Shown in pieces: positions 43,798 to 52,026 of a stretch of 64,000 nt of DNA (position 1 is the first letter of the stretch; every line of letters begins with the position of its first letter). This stretch comes from a virus. Below the pieces are notes generated by a model. That model had not been told where the DNA came from, did not search any database, and saw nothing but the letters and a program-made list of their open reading frames with translations. Where the stretch lies: IMG/VR virus record IMGVR_UViG_3300031707_002715, positions 62,001 through 126,000 of that record; one strand, 5' to 3'. Position numbers and translations under genes: made by a program.

Positions 43798-44327
43798 ACA
43801 GGTTCATTTCATCATTAGAATTGCTCCAGGAGTATCGAAAAATCAAACCGTTCGCTATTGAATTTCGTGAGGGACTTAATGTGCTTGTTGGAGAAAATGG
43901 AGCCGGCAAGTCTACAATCTTTCATTTGATGATCGAAGAAGCTGCAAATAAAAGTCTAGTACGAATAGATTTTCGTCCAGTAGAGTATCGTTTCTTTGAT
44001 ACTGAAAAACAAAATCCACGAACTCGAGGCGAAATCAAAGCGGAATTCGATATTGTTAGTCGTTTTTGTTCGCACGGTGAAACTATTTTTGCTATCGTAG
44101 ATGAGTGTAAAAAGTTCAAAGACACTCTTTTGTTGATCGATGAGCCTGAAGCAGGAGTTTCGATACGTAATCAAAGAAAATTGGTCGATGCATTTCAAGA
44201 AGCTATAGTTAATGGATGTCAGGTAATAGTGGCCACTCACTCGTTCGTAATTATCCAAAGCGTTCTGACTGTTTTTAGCCTTGACTCAAGAACTTGGATG
44301 ACGTCGAAAGAATATCTTTCATTATGA
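43794..44327 (+). CDS. Small ABC-type/AAA_21-like ATPase
   Basis: 177 aa. Walker A 'VGENGAGKST' (~33-42). A short lid without a clear ABC signature motif follows, then Walker B 'TLLLIDEPEAGVS' with D-loop-like sequence and H-loop 'QVIVATHSF'. The compact single-domain form occurs in phage and defence-related ATPases (OLD/RecF-like head without a coiled coil). Start coupled by ATGA to the split gene. The partner or effector is not obvious; the next gene is a zinc-ribbon protein. Confidence 0.75.
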   Translation: MNRFISSLELLQEYRKIKPFAIEFREGLNVLVGENGAGKSTIFHLMIEEAANKSLVRIDFRPVEYRFFDTEKQNPRTRGEIKAEFDIVSRFCSHGETIFAIVDECKKFKDTLLLIDEPEAGVSIRNQRKLVDAFQEAIVNGCQVIVATHSFVIIQSVLTVFSLDSRTWMTSKEYLSL

Positions 44328-44503
44328 ATATGAACCGTGAACAATTCTGCAGTGAATGTCGCGATCCAACAGGTCGTGCTGGTAATTTTCACGAATCGTT
44401 GTTCGTGCAAATTCCCGGAGAAGATGAACCAAAGGGACCGTTATGTGACACATGTGCAGATGCACTGTCTAATGAGTACAGCGTAGAGATTCAAAGGATA
44501 TAA
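44324..44503 (+). CDS. Zinc-ribbon protein (59 aa)
   Basis: ATGA overlap with the ATPase stop sets the start. 'FCSECRDPTGRAGNF' and 'PLCDTCADAL' supply two Cys-x2-Cys knuckles. Probably a small DNA- or protein-binding adaptor made with the ATPase. Confidence 0.6.
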   Translation: MNMNREQFCSECRDPTGRAGNFHESLFVQIPGEDEPKGPLCDTCADALSNEYSVEIQRI

Positions 44504-44505
44504 AT

Positions 44506-44679
44506 ATGAAAAAATTTGAACAAGCAATTTTTATACTCCGTCGTAGACAAAAAATGCTACAAACATACATTAAAATTCAAGAAAAGAATGCAGGTCGTAT
44601 TGAATCTTGGTTTCGAGACAGTCTTCTAGCTGAAATTAATGAATTAAAACAAGCAATTAACGTACTTAAGAAATATTAA
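44506..44679 (+). CDS. 57-aa basic helical protein
   Basis: Starts 2 nt after the previous stop (TAAATATG), with AAAGGATATAA as ribosome site. 'MKKFEQAIFILRRRQKMLQT' through 'LKQAINVLKKY' is almost entirely helical and basic, likely a coiled coil. No family recognised. Confidence 0.5.
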   Translation: MKKFEQAIFILRRRQKMLQTYIKIQEKNAGRIESWFRDSLLAEINELKQAINVLKKY

Positions 44680-44728
44680 ATTTCATGTCGACAGAAATCG
44701 CAATCATCAATTCATTGGAAAGCAAAAA

Positions 44729-45304
44729 ATGGACGCGACAAAATTAGTCAGTAAGCTTGTCGAAAAATTTGGTAGTGATGTAGTTCGATCAGCATATCAC
44801 GTACAAATCTTGTCTAATAAAGGACCTCACGATATTTGGATTAACAAATTCAATGAGATAAAGTTCAAACTTGTTGGAAATAGAAATTCTAAAGATAACG
44901 TATCGATAGATTTCATTATACAAAGCGTTCAATCCACACAAAAATCACATTTTGACAAGATGCGAGAGATGCTAGATTTAGCTAAGTTCGTTAATGAATG
45001 CGAACAACGAGCAAGAGGAGAAATTGCTATTTTTACTGATGCAGGATTTAAAGGCGGCAATGCGCGAATCGCTGCAGTATTTGTAAACGGCGACAATATT
45101 GAAGCGAAATCTCAGTTAATTGAAGCAGTAAACAATAGTATTGCAGAGTTTAGTGCGATTAAACTCGGTTTATCGATGCATTCTGCTGCTCCGGTTTATA
45201 ACGATAATCAGAGCATTGTTTTAACTATGCAGAACGAACGCGTGAAGTGGCTGTCGAGGACTCAAAATAAGGCAGCTGATCAGATAGGAAACATGAGACA
45301 ATGA
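44729..45304 (+). CDS. RNase H-like protein
   Basis: 191 aa. The C-terminal 100 residues have the RNase HI layout: 'IAIFTDAGFKGGNARIAAVF' (first Asp), 'NNSIAEFSAIKLGLSM' (Glu), 'VYNDNQSIVL' (second Asp) and 'NKAADQIGN' (final Asp). The N-terminal ~90 residues are a separate unknown domain. It would remove RNA from RNA-DNA hybrids or primers. The stop overlaps the next start by 4 nt. Confidence 0.7.
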   Translation: MDATKLVSKLVEKFGSDVVRSAYHVQILSNKGPHDIWINKFNEIKFKLVGNRNSKDNVSIDFIIQSVQSTQKSHFDKMREMLDLAKFVNECEQRARGEIAIFTDAGFKGGNARIAAVFVNGDNIEAKSQLIEAVNNSIAEFSAIKLGLSMHSAAPVYNDNQSIVLTMQNERVKWLSRTQNKAADQIGNMRQ

Positions 45305-45993
45305 GAATTTTATCTATTGATTGGGACTATTTCTTTCCTGACATCAATAATTATGATTGGTGCGCAAATGAAGAGAATTCATTATTTTACGAAGCAATTT
45401 GGTTCTGTCGTTGCTATTCTCATAATTTGGTCACTAAAAAAGAAGCATTATTCGAATACATTCCAACAATTCCTGAAAATTTTTGGTCGATAGTTAAAAA
45501 TCGACCTAAATTATATTTAGCTGACTCTCATTCACAAATTTGGCACTTAATTTCGCAATTATCTGGTTGTATTGTCGACAGCTTCGATGCGCATCATGAT
45601 TACGGGTATAAAAATAAACCTGACGTCGTCGATTGTAGTAACTGGGGACAGCACGGTTTGCGTTTATGTGATATCAGCGAATTAAATTTATACTATCCTG
45701 GATGGCGAGAAAAGTACAAAGAATCTAAAGGCATTATTGGGCCGACTAACACACATTATGGTTTGCCAGGACCGAATAATTACGACGCAGTATTCGTTTG
45801 TAGGTCGAGCTGTTGGACACCGCCGTGGCACGACGTTAGTTTTAAACGATTTATCAGCCGGTCAAATCTCGATAATAATCTTATGGATCAAAAAGTTTGG
45901 AACAGACGATCGTTGACGATGAGAGAAGCTAAAAAAATAAGGCTTATCGATAAGGCGCGCATTGAACAATTGATGAAAGCTAATCATGTATAA
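45301..45993 (+). CDS. UPF0489/arginase-fold-like protein
   Basis: 230 aa. 'ILSIDWDYFFPDINNYDWC' at the N-terminus and 'IVDSFDAHHDYGY' in the centre look like the metal-ligand strands of arginase/deacetylase-like folds (UPF0489). 'WGQHGLRLC' and 'FVCRSSCWTPPWHD' follow. A metal hydrolase of unknown substrate is a guess. It also contains 'IPENFWSIVKNRPK', a motif seen in two nearby proteins. Confidence 0.45.
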   Translation: MRILSIDWDYFFPDINNYDWCANEENSLFYEAIWFCRCYSHNLVTKKEALFEYIPTIPENFWSIVKNRPKLYLADSHSQIWHLISQLSGCIVDSFDAHHDYGYKNKPDVVDCSNWGQHGLRLCDISELNLYYPGWREKYKESKGIIGPTNTHYGLPGPNNYDAVFVCRSSCWTPPWHDVSFKRFISRSNLDNNLMDQKVWNRRSLTMREAKKIRLIDKARIEQLMKANHV

Positions 45994-46210
45994 CATCGAT
46001 ATTTGTTGTGATATCGGCAGACAAATGAGACAGATTCGTCAGCACTTGAACATGACTCAAAAAGAAATTGCAACTGCTATTAATGAATCTGCTGCATTAC
46101 TTTCTTATTATGAAAATAATAAACGACAGCAAAGTGTCGACGTCTTGCGTAAATTTTTACTTTATTGTCGCAACGACGTCGTGCCGGTGGATTCTTACAA
46201 TAATGTCTGA
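45986..46210 (+). CDS. XRE-family HTH regulator
   Basis: 74 aa, overlapping the previous gene by 8 nt. 'IGRQMRQIRQHLNMTQKEIA' then 'INESAALLSYYENNKRQQSV' is a classic Cro/C1-type helix-turn-helix. No extra domain. Last gene of the + strand run, directly before a terminator. It may autoregulate this short operon. Confidence 0.85.
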   Translation: MYNIDICCDIGRQMRQIRQHLNMTQKEIATAINESAALLSYYENNKRQQSVDVLRKFLLYCRNDVVPVDSYNNV

Positions 46211-46218
46211 TGTATAGA

Positions 46219-46260
46219 AAAGCTCGTCAATAAATTTGACGAGCTTTCTGTTCTTCTTGT
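46219..46260 (+). terminator. Rho-independent terminator
   Basis: Stem AAAGCTCGTCAA/TTGACGAGCTTT with a 5-nt loop, followed by CTGTTCTTCTTG. Ends the 43.8-46.2 kb operon. Confidence 0.75.
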
Positions 46261-46352
46261 ACTAATTTCTGTTTTACTAATTTGTTCTTCTTGTACTAAT
46301 TTCTGTTTTACTAATTTGTTCTTCTTGTACTAATTTCTGTTTTACTAATTTT
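46251..46352. repeat. Three tandem copies of a 34-nt repeat
   Basis: The unit begins TTCTTCTTGTACTAATTTCT and ends GTTTTACTAATTTG. Copies 1 and 2 are identical (46251-46284, 46285-46318) and the third is nearly complete. Smaller echoes ('TTTTGTACTGT..', twice) follow. It is pyrimidine-rich on this strand. Possible origin-type iteron, regulatory array, or slippage product. Confidence 0.8.
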
Positions 46353-46663
46353 GTACTGTTACCAATTTTGTACTGTAACATCTAGTATAAGAAGTGGTTC
46401 TCCCAGCTTCCATGCGCGCATTTGATTTTTAGTAATGCTTTACTATGTGAGGGTTAATTACAACGACCTCAGCGCGCCGTGCTAAATAATCAACTTTTAG
46501 TTCTTCACTAATTTTAGTTCTTCACTAATTATAAGTTTTTTGTTACGTCATAATCTGCCTCCTTTTTCTATCTCCGGTCATACGCACGATGAGGGTCTCA
46601 ACCTCACCGGCACATATTATTGGGCCTCAGCCATTTAGCGAAGTGCGGGGTCTTTCCCGGATG
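46353..46663. other. 311-nt region without a gene
   Basis: It holds a doubled TTTTAGTTCTTCACTAA (46494-46528) and patches of higher G+C such as GACCTCAGCGCGCCGTG. There is also a short hairpin GAGGGT-CTCA-ACCTC near 46590. No coding frame has a ribosome site. Together with the 34-nt repeats it makes this the most repetitive non-coding stretch of the window. Confidence 0.4.
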
Positions 46664-46876
46664 TCATCGTTTTTCTGGACCGCTGTCCGTATAACTTGCT
46701 GGTATCTGCTGTGAGTCTTTATCGATGAAACTTGATAATATTGCGGCGATTGTCTGGTTAATTTTCTCCTGTGATGCCGATTCAGGAAGGAGATGTGGTT
46801 CTGCCACAGGCTTATTTGCTACTATAGACCAAAAAGCATCTGGGATGTTTGGCTTAGTAATCGTTACTTCATTCAT
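46664..46876 (-). CDS. 70-aa protein, unknown
   Basis: Strong CAGGAGGTAAT site before the ATG. 'VTITKPNIPDAFWSIVANKP' recalls 'IPENFWSIVKNRP' in the 230-aa protein at 45.3 kb. The rest is a helical Ser/Gln/Glu segment. No known domain. Confidence 0.6.
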   Translation of the reverse strand: MNEVTITKPNIPDAFWSIVANKPVAEPHLLPESASQEKINQTIAAILSSFIDKDSQQIPASYTDSGPEKR

Positions 46877-46937
46877 ATTACCTCCTGAGCAATTTTACAG
46901 CGCTGGTTTCCCTTGACTACTTATTTCAACAATTTAG

Positions 46938-47056
46938 TCCACACAATAAAGAGATTATCATCTTTTTGGCCACACAGGACATAATTTAGGATTATCTTTA
47001 TCCTGTGCCTTATCACAGTCTTTTAAAGCTTTCTTAATCTCTTGTGCAGACTTCAT
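46938..47056 (-). pseudogene. Frameshifted partial duplicate of the next gene
   Basis: About 120 nt copy the 5' half of the gene at 47287: 'MKSAQEIKKALKDCDKAQDK' then 'PKLCPVWPK'. One extra A and an extra GA/T in this copy cause a stop right after. The duplication ends just after the shared CACAATAAAG. Confidence 0.75.
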
Positions 47057-47071
47057 TTTGTTATTTATATA

Positions 47072-47287
47072 TTATTTTATTTTAGAATCCGGATCACCAG
47101 TCAACACCCATCTGAGAGCATTCCGACAAGACGCTGTCGATTGGGCAGCAGCACCGACAAAAGTCGTACAGTCCACACAATAAAGATTATCATCTTTTGG
47201 CCACACAGGACATAATTTAGGATTATCTTTATCCTGTGCCTTATCACAGTCTTTTAAAGCTTTCTTAATCTCTTGTGCAGACTTCAT
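47072..47287 (-). CDS. 71-aa Cys-containing protein
   Basis: The start is taken at the ATG following CTGGAGATAACAAA. 'MKSAQEIKKALKDCDKAQDK' and 'LYCVDCTTFVG' with four to five Cys suggest a small zinc-binding protein. Its 5' half was duplicated downstream (46.94-47.06 kb). Function unknown. Confidence 0.6.
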   Translation of the reverse strand: MKSAQEIKKALKDCDKAQDKDNPKLCPVWPKDDNLYCVDCTTFVGAAAQSTASCRNALRWVLTGDPDSKIK

Positions 47288-47291
47288 TTTG

Positions 47292-47534
47292 TTATCTCCA
47301 GGCTCCAAAAGGAGTATTCGGACGGACGGTCACGTTACCGTTTGGGTTGAGTTCGACGAAATGATCGTCAAATTCTCCCACACCGACATCATAATACTGA
47401 GACAAAACTTCAAGAGCAAAGTCTGCAGCAGCTTGTTCCGGAGTTCGCTCAAATCTTCCGAGAGAAGGGTCAACGTCGGCTGTACCTTCTCTAATATTCT
47501 TATCAATCTCAAAGATAAATTCTTTATCGTTCAT
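47292..47534 (-). CDS. 80-aa acidic protein, unknown
   Basis: Lies between the glycosylation operon and the Cys protein and ends over the latter's ribosome site. 'ERTPEQAAADFALEVLSQYY' and 'VGEFDDHFVELNPNGNVTV' are well-formed helices and strands, but there is no recognised family. Weak ribosome site. Confidence 0.5.
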   Translation of the reverse strand: MNDKEFIFEIDKNIREGTADVDPSLGRFERTPEQAAADFALEVLSQYYDVGVGEFDDHFVELNPNGNVTVRPNTPFGAWR

Positions 47535-47537
47535 AAA

Positions 47538-48191
47538 TTAAGTCTTAATAGTATAATCTTTTGAATTATCATAGATTTGAGTAATTAACCATTTTTTTGC
47601 GTCTTGTTGATTTATAGCATTCTTATCAATTATTTTACAAAATTCATCGTATGTGATCTTTGGAAATGTATGAATTGCTGAATTAGGTGAAACGTTGTAG
47701 ATTTTAGTCAAATCATCTTTGTAAGCTTCGAAATATTTATTGCCCTTTAAATAAGCGACTTCGTTTTGCATACCGCGATGTATAATATTATGAAAATGAC
47801 TTTTATCATTCAAAAATTGACCATCGTATCCCAAAAGATAAATTTCTTTGAAATGTAATGCTATTCCTAACGATAATGCGAATAATCCAACTAAATAAGG
47901 ATGATATAAACCAAATATTAATCCTCGAGAACCATAATATTTTTTTGATGCAGATAGTTGCAAAATATTGACAGGAACATCTCGACTATCTCTTGTTATT
48001 TTAATAGAATTTTTATTATCAATCATTTGTCTGTTATCTTTATAAAAATTTCGATCGATCCAGATAATAGCTGTTGGTTCATAAAAATGACACACATAAT
48101 TAAGACCAAACGTAAATAAATTATCCAATTTATGCAAATCAAAATCTTTAATACTAGACCCGCCACCAATGATAACTAATGTGTCATTCAT
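47538..48191 (-). CDS. DUF115/sialyltransferase-like glycosylation protein
   Basis: 217 aa. 'VIIGGGSSIKDFDLHKLDNL' with a following 'FGLNYVCHF' is the N-terminal GGG.S...D pattern of DUF115/Maf- or Cst-type transferases, and 'EIYLLGYDGQF' is the typical mid-domain strand. Probably transfers or prepares a sugar. Last gene of the glycosylation operon, coupled to the fusion gene by a 4-nt overlap. Confidence 0.5.
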   Translation of the reverse strand: MNDTLVIIGGGSSIKDFDLHKLDNLFTFGLNYVCHFYEPTAIIWIDRNFYKDNRQMIDNKNSIKITRDSRDVPVNILQLSASKKYYGSRGLIFGLYHPYLVGLFALSLGIALHFKEIYLLGYDGQFLNDKSHFHNIIHRGMQNEVAYLKGNKYFEAYKDDLTKIYNVSPNSAIHTFPKITYDEFCKIIDKNAINQQDAKKWLITQIYDNSKDYTIKT

Positions 48192-51100
48192 TTAATTTTA
48201 TACTTTCTAGATGCTTGAAAATGTTCGATCACAGGCGTACCCTCATCTTTCATGATGTCAAAAATTTGGCAGTAAGTCGCAGGTAAGTGAAACACTTTCA
48301 AACCTTTTAATAAATTCACAGCTTCGTGTAAGAATGATTGGTCTAATCTATATTTCTTGCGATCTTTATTAACCAATTCGACCCATTTTGTCAAGAGCAT
48401 AAAGACGTTGTTAGTATAATTAAAGTACATCGTGCCACCGAGCAATTCGCAATTGCCATTTCTTCGTTGTCGTAAATGATATGCAAAATCATACTCGATT
48501 AATGATAAGAATAACACTGGATCTTGTTGAACTATTGCGTCGCAGTCGATCCATATTACGGGTCTTTTATACTTATCTAACATATCTTTTACGAATATCG
48601 ATCTATAAAAACAATTTGCAAACCAGTCGCCTTGAGACTGTATACTAACTATTTCATAATCGAGATTAAATCGTTTTAATGACATTTCTAGTTTAGGATA
48701 TTCACTTTCATATCCCGTATTTTTAGTATAATAAGATATGAATACGGGTCTAATTATCTTTTTAATTTCGACAGTTGGTGTAGACATTTGTTTAGCAGGT
48801 GGTTTAGTGGGTACTGGTTCAGTGATTAAAGGTGGTTGTTCGATGCATGCAATTGGTTCAATAGGTTTTTCTATTTCTAAAAAATTGATTTGTTCAGTTT
48901 GCGCTTCTAAATTTTTGAATACTAGTTCTTTATAATTTGGTAATGACTGCATAAAATTATCGCTTAAAATCTGTATGTCTTTTAATCTATTTTGTACGAG
49001 CAATTCGAACGTAGTGTCCCATAATTTTTGATTTACAGTCCAACTAAAAAATTTTTCAATATGTTGTCTATTTCTATTACCGACAATTTTTCGTAACTCT
49101 GGATTATTTTTTAATAATAATAACTTTTCATTCATTTCTTTAATCACTTGTTCATCAGGCAACGCAGACACTATCCAGTCTTTCTCTAACAGTATGCTTA
49201 TACATCCGACTCTTGTCGATATCACTGGCAAGCCGCAAGACATGGCTTCTAAAACTACTCGCGGCATACATTCGCTAATACTAGTCAACACTAATACATC
49301 AATAGACTGGTAAAACGCTTTCATTTTATCTAATGTTTGACCGTCTACAAAATATTCTCTACCCCAGTCGCTCTTCTTGATGACCTTAAAGATTAATTTG
49401 TCTAGTAAATACGGTCGTTTGACTTGGCGTGCACAACCCGCCCATCCTACAATAAAGTCATTGTTTGTTTTATTGAATTTAGTGAAGAAGTTCGTGTCTA
49501 CAGATTCTGGTAAAAATACGACAGTTTTGTTAGGATAAATATTCTTTAAGTAATCTAAATGTCTAATGGAGATCGAGACAATTATGTCAGGATCAGTTTC
49601 ATATTTTAGTTTTGATTCTCCACCATAACCACCGATAATTTTAATTCCTTTCTGCTTTAATTTTACAATTAATTCATTGATTTTTGAAAAATGTATATTT
49701 GGCGCATGTATATAAACTACATCAGCATTAATGTCAATCACATCAACTAATCTCTTATAAGTTATAATATTAGAGGTATATAACTGTTGTTCTTTTGCTA
49801 CGAAATAATAAGCCCAACCGTACTGGTCTATTATCTTGCAAATTGTTAGTTTTCGTTTAGTGATGATGCTCTTTTTCGGTTTGTACTCATCCCAATTTCT
49901 AAAACATAATTTGCACGTATCGCTCATGCTTTTAATGTCGCAAAAACTGTCTCTAAGTTTTCTAGCATTGTCGTTTTGCCACACGTTTTCAAAAGTTTTA
50001 AGAGAACCAATCTCTTTATTCGGCGCGTAGACTGACCCGCAAAAAGTGACACTGTCATCACCGTTTATGCCAATCGTCGTCCACGGGATCTGACAATTAC
50101 AACGAACTTCATTATATCTCATTAAAGTTGGATATAATTTAATAAGATTTGATTCTGGTAAATCTAACAGTGCGTCGACGCTGTTTTTGTCATCGTATGT
50201 CAATACTTCGCGCCAAAATGATTTATCATCATAACTGCTAGCTAAATGCGGTAGTAAATTCAATAGGTGCACAGTTTTTACACCTAAAGAATTAACTAAA
50301 GTTAAGAATTTTGGTACGTATTTCAAGTTACTCTTCGTGCAGACATAAGAGCAATAAGTTTGTAAGCCGTTATCTACACAATGTTTAATGCCCTGTACGA
50401 CTTTAGAGAAAGTGAATGTTTTATTTATCTCATTATGTAACTGTTCGTTTGGTGCGTTCAAGCTTATCGAGATATAATCGGGACGATTTGCTAACAATTT
50501 GTCAAGGCAGTCTATTATCAATGACCCGTTCGTTATCAGGCTTACCATTTTATTTTTAGATTTGATGAACGAAATTATGTCAAACAGATTATCACATAAA
50601 AAAGGTTCGCCGTAACCAGCACAACAAAAACTATTAATAGAAGGAAATTTTATTAATAAATCGTGCACATTTCTTATTGTCATATCTGTCGCTAGTTCAA
50701 TTGAATTTGTATTACGGTAACAAAATTTACAATTAAAATTGCACTTTGATGTCAAATACAGATTTGCACTTACCGGCGGATTCAAAAAGCTCTTCATTCT
50801 CTCAAATGACATATGCCTATTCCTAAAGTCTTTTTCACCGGTCTGAATATTATCAGTGCTTAGACTAGTATAAGCTCCAAGAAGTGCATATAAATTATTT
50901 TCTGTGGGTTCTTTTTTTAATATCGACCACAATTTCTTGGGCAAGTCACTCATCCATATATATTTGAATTGTTTAAACTTGTCTAACAAATTTTGATATC
51001 TTTCAAAAATGCTTTCGTTTGACCATTTGGGTGCATGCTTTCCAATTACATCATTCGATAGTTTGACCTCGAATCCATCTTTTTTCAGTCTATCGAGTTG

Positions 51101-51499
51101 TTCTACTTCGCACGACATTGATGACAAATCATACGGATATTTTTTAAGCACAGCATGTTTATAAATCTTGACACCATAAATTTCAAAATCTAGATGCATA
51201 TCTATAAGTTTGTATGCGATCATTGCGACCATCGAGTTTGAATTTTTAATCGAAGTATACAGCGTCTCAATACCGTTGTAGTTAATTATCATATCTTCGT
51301 CAATTTCGACATAATAGTCTGTTTTGCAATCATCAATCATAATCTGAAAAGCTTTTGACATCGGATAAATGTTCTTAATAATTTCTATTTTAAACGACAC
51401 CGTTTGATTATCAAGTGAAGACAGACAATCATTATAACAGGGATTATTTCCGCTGCTTATTACGAAGACTGTTAAGTCTGACAAGAAAGGTGCATTCAT
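48188..51499 (-). CDS. Four-domain fusion: GT-A / radical SAM-SPASM / GT-B (GT4) / GT-A
   Basis: 1103 aa. (1) Residues 1-~215: GT2-like fold, 'VFVISSGNNPCYNDCLSSLD', DxD-type 'DYYVEIDEDM'. (2) ~245-525: radical SAM with C253/C257/C260 ('CNFNCKFC'), 'CCAGYGEPFLCDNL', and a SPASM-like Cys set ('CNCQIPW', 'CGSVYAP', 'CKLCF'). (3) ~545-850: GT4, 'VGWAGCARQVKRPYLL' and the donor-site helix 'SECMPRVVLEAMSCGLPVIS'. (4) ~920-1103: second GT-A with 'VIWIDCDAIV'. Pro-rich linker at ~900. Such a chain could modify and glycosylate one target in sequence. The combination is unusual and the order is read directly from one uninterrupted frame. Confidence 0.8.
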   Translation of the reverse strand: MNAPFLSDLTVFVISSGNNPCYNDCLSSLDNQTVSFKIEIIKNIYPMSKAFQIMIDDCKTDYYVEIDEDMIINYNGIETLYTSIKNSNSMVAMIAYKLIDMHLDFEIYGVKIYKHAVLKKYPYDLSSMSCEVEQLDRLKKDGFEVKLSNDVIGKHAPKWSNESIFERYQNLLDKFKQFKYIWMSDLPKKLWSILKKEPTENNLYALLGAYTSLSTDNIQTGEKDFRNRHMSFERMKSFLNPPVSANLYLTSKCNFNCKFCYRNTNSIELATDMTIRNVHDLLIKFPSINSFCCAGYGEPFLCDNLFDIISFIKSKNKMVSLITNGSLIIDCLDKLLANRPDYISISLNAPNEQLHNEINKTFTFSKVVQGIKHCVDNGLQTYCSYVCTKSNLKYVPKFLTLVNSLGVKTVHLLNLLPHLASSYDDKSFWREVLTYDDKNSVDALLDLPESNLIKLYPTLMRYNEVRCNCQIPWTTIGINGDDSVTFCGSVYAPNKEIGSLKTFENVWQNDNARKLRDSFCDIKSMSDTCKLCFRNWDEYKPKKSIITKRKLTICKIIDQYGWAYYFVAKEQQLYTSNIITYKRLVDVIDINADVVYIHAPNIHFSKINELIVKLKQKGIKIIGGYGGESKLKYETDPDIIVSISIRHLDYLKNIYPNKTVVFLPESVDTNFFTKFNKTNNDFIVGWAGCARQVKRPYLLDKLIFKVIKKSDWGREYFVDGQTLDKMKAFYQSIDVLVLTSISECMPRVVLEAMSCGLPVISTRVGCISILLEKDWIVSALPDEQVIKEMNEKLLLLKNNPELRKIVGNRNRQHIEKFFSWTVNQKLWDTTFELLVQNRLKDIQILSDNFMQSLPNYKELVFKNLEAQTEQINFLEIEKPIEPIACIEQPPLITEPVPTKPPAKQMSTPTVEIKKIIRPVFISYYTKNTGYESEYPKLEMSLKRFNLDYEIVSIQSQGDWFANCFYRSIFVKDMLDKYKRPVIWIDCDAIVQQDPVLFLSLIEYDFAYHLRQRRNGNCELLGGTMYFNYTNNVFMLLTKWVELVNKDRKKYRLDQSFLHEAVNLLKGLKVFHLPATYCQIFDIMKDEGTPVIEHFQASRKYKIK

Positions 51500-52026
51500 T
51501 TTTCAGCTTCTACGTTTAGACTTATAAGCGTTCCGTTTATTTTATCTGCCGGAATATACGCTTGACTGTAGTCGTCTACGTTGGCATGCTCTGTCGATCG
51601 CCAATCGTAACGTCGTACATTTTTTGCGCCCGCTAATTCAAGCGTATTTTTTAACGTGTTAAAATCGAATCCAGTGTAATGAAAATTATAGAGATAATTA
51701 CAGCGACCAAAAATAGGCCCGAGTATAAGAGAAAGATCGCCTGTTTTTTGGTATACGCGTAATAGGCTTTCCATGTCGGGAACAGCTATCCTTAATATCC
51801 CTCCGATTTTTAATACTCTTAACCACTCATGAATAACATCAATTATATTTTTTTTATGGAAATGCTCTAAAACGTGACAACTATAAACTAAATCGCAAGA
51901 ATCACTCTCAATCATCGGTAGTCGATCGACGCTATTGACTATATCAATGTGTGGAAACTCTACTACGTCTATATGCACAAAACCAGGTATGAATCGCTTT
52001 CCACAACCTAGATGTAATTTCATCAT
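51496..52026 (-). CDS. SAM-dependent methyltransferase (Methyltransf_11 type)
   Basis: 176 aa. Motif I 'LHLGCGKRFIPGFVHID', motif II/III 'DLVYSCHVLEHFHK', then 'VLKIGGILRIAVPDMES'. A small-molecule or sugar methyltransferase typical of phage and LPS glycosylation clusters. Overlaps both neighbours by 4 nt. Confidence 0.82.
   Translation of the reverse strand: MMKLHLGCGKRFIPGFVHIDVVEFPHIDIVNSVDRLPMIESDSCDLVYSCHVLEHFHKKNIIDVIHEWLRVLKIGGILRIAVPDMESLLRVYQKTGDLSLILGPIFGRCNYLYNFHYTGFDFNTLKNTLELAGAKNVRRYDWRSTEHANVDDYSQAYIPADKINGTLISLNVEAEK

Noticed and set aside
46251-46352. 34-nt repeats considered as a CRISPR array.
   Set aside because: The copies are directly adjacent without unique spacers and no cas genes are present. 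The Cas4-like nuclease at 27 kb has no CRISPR context.
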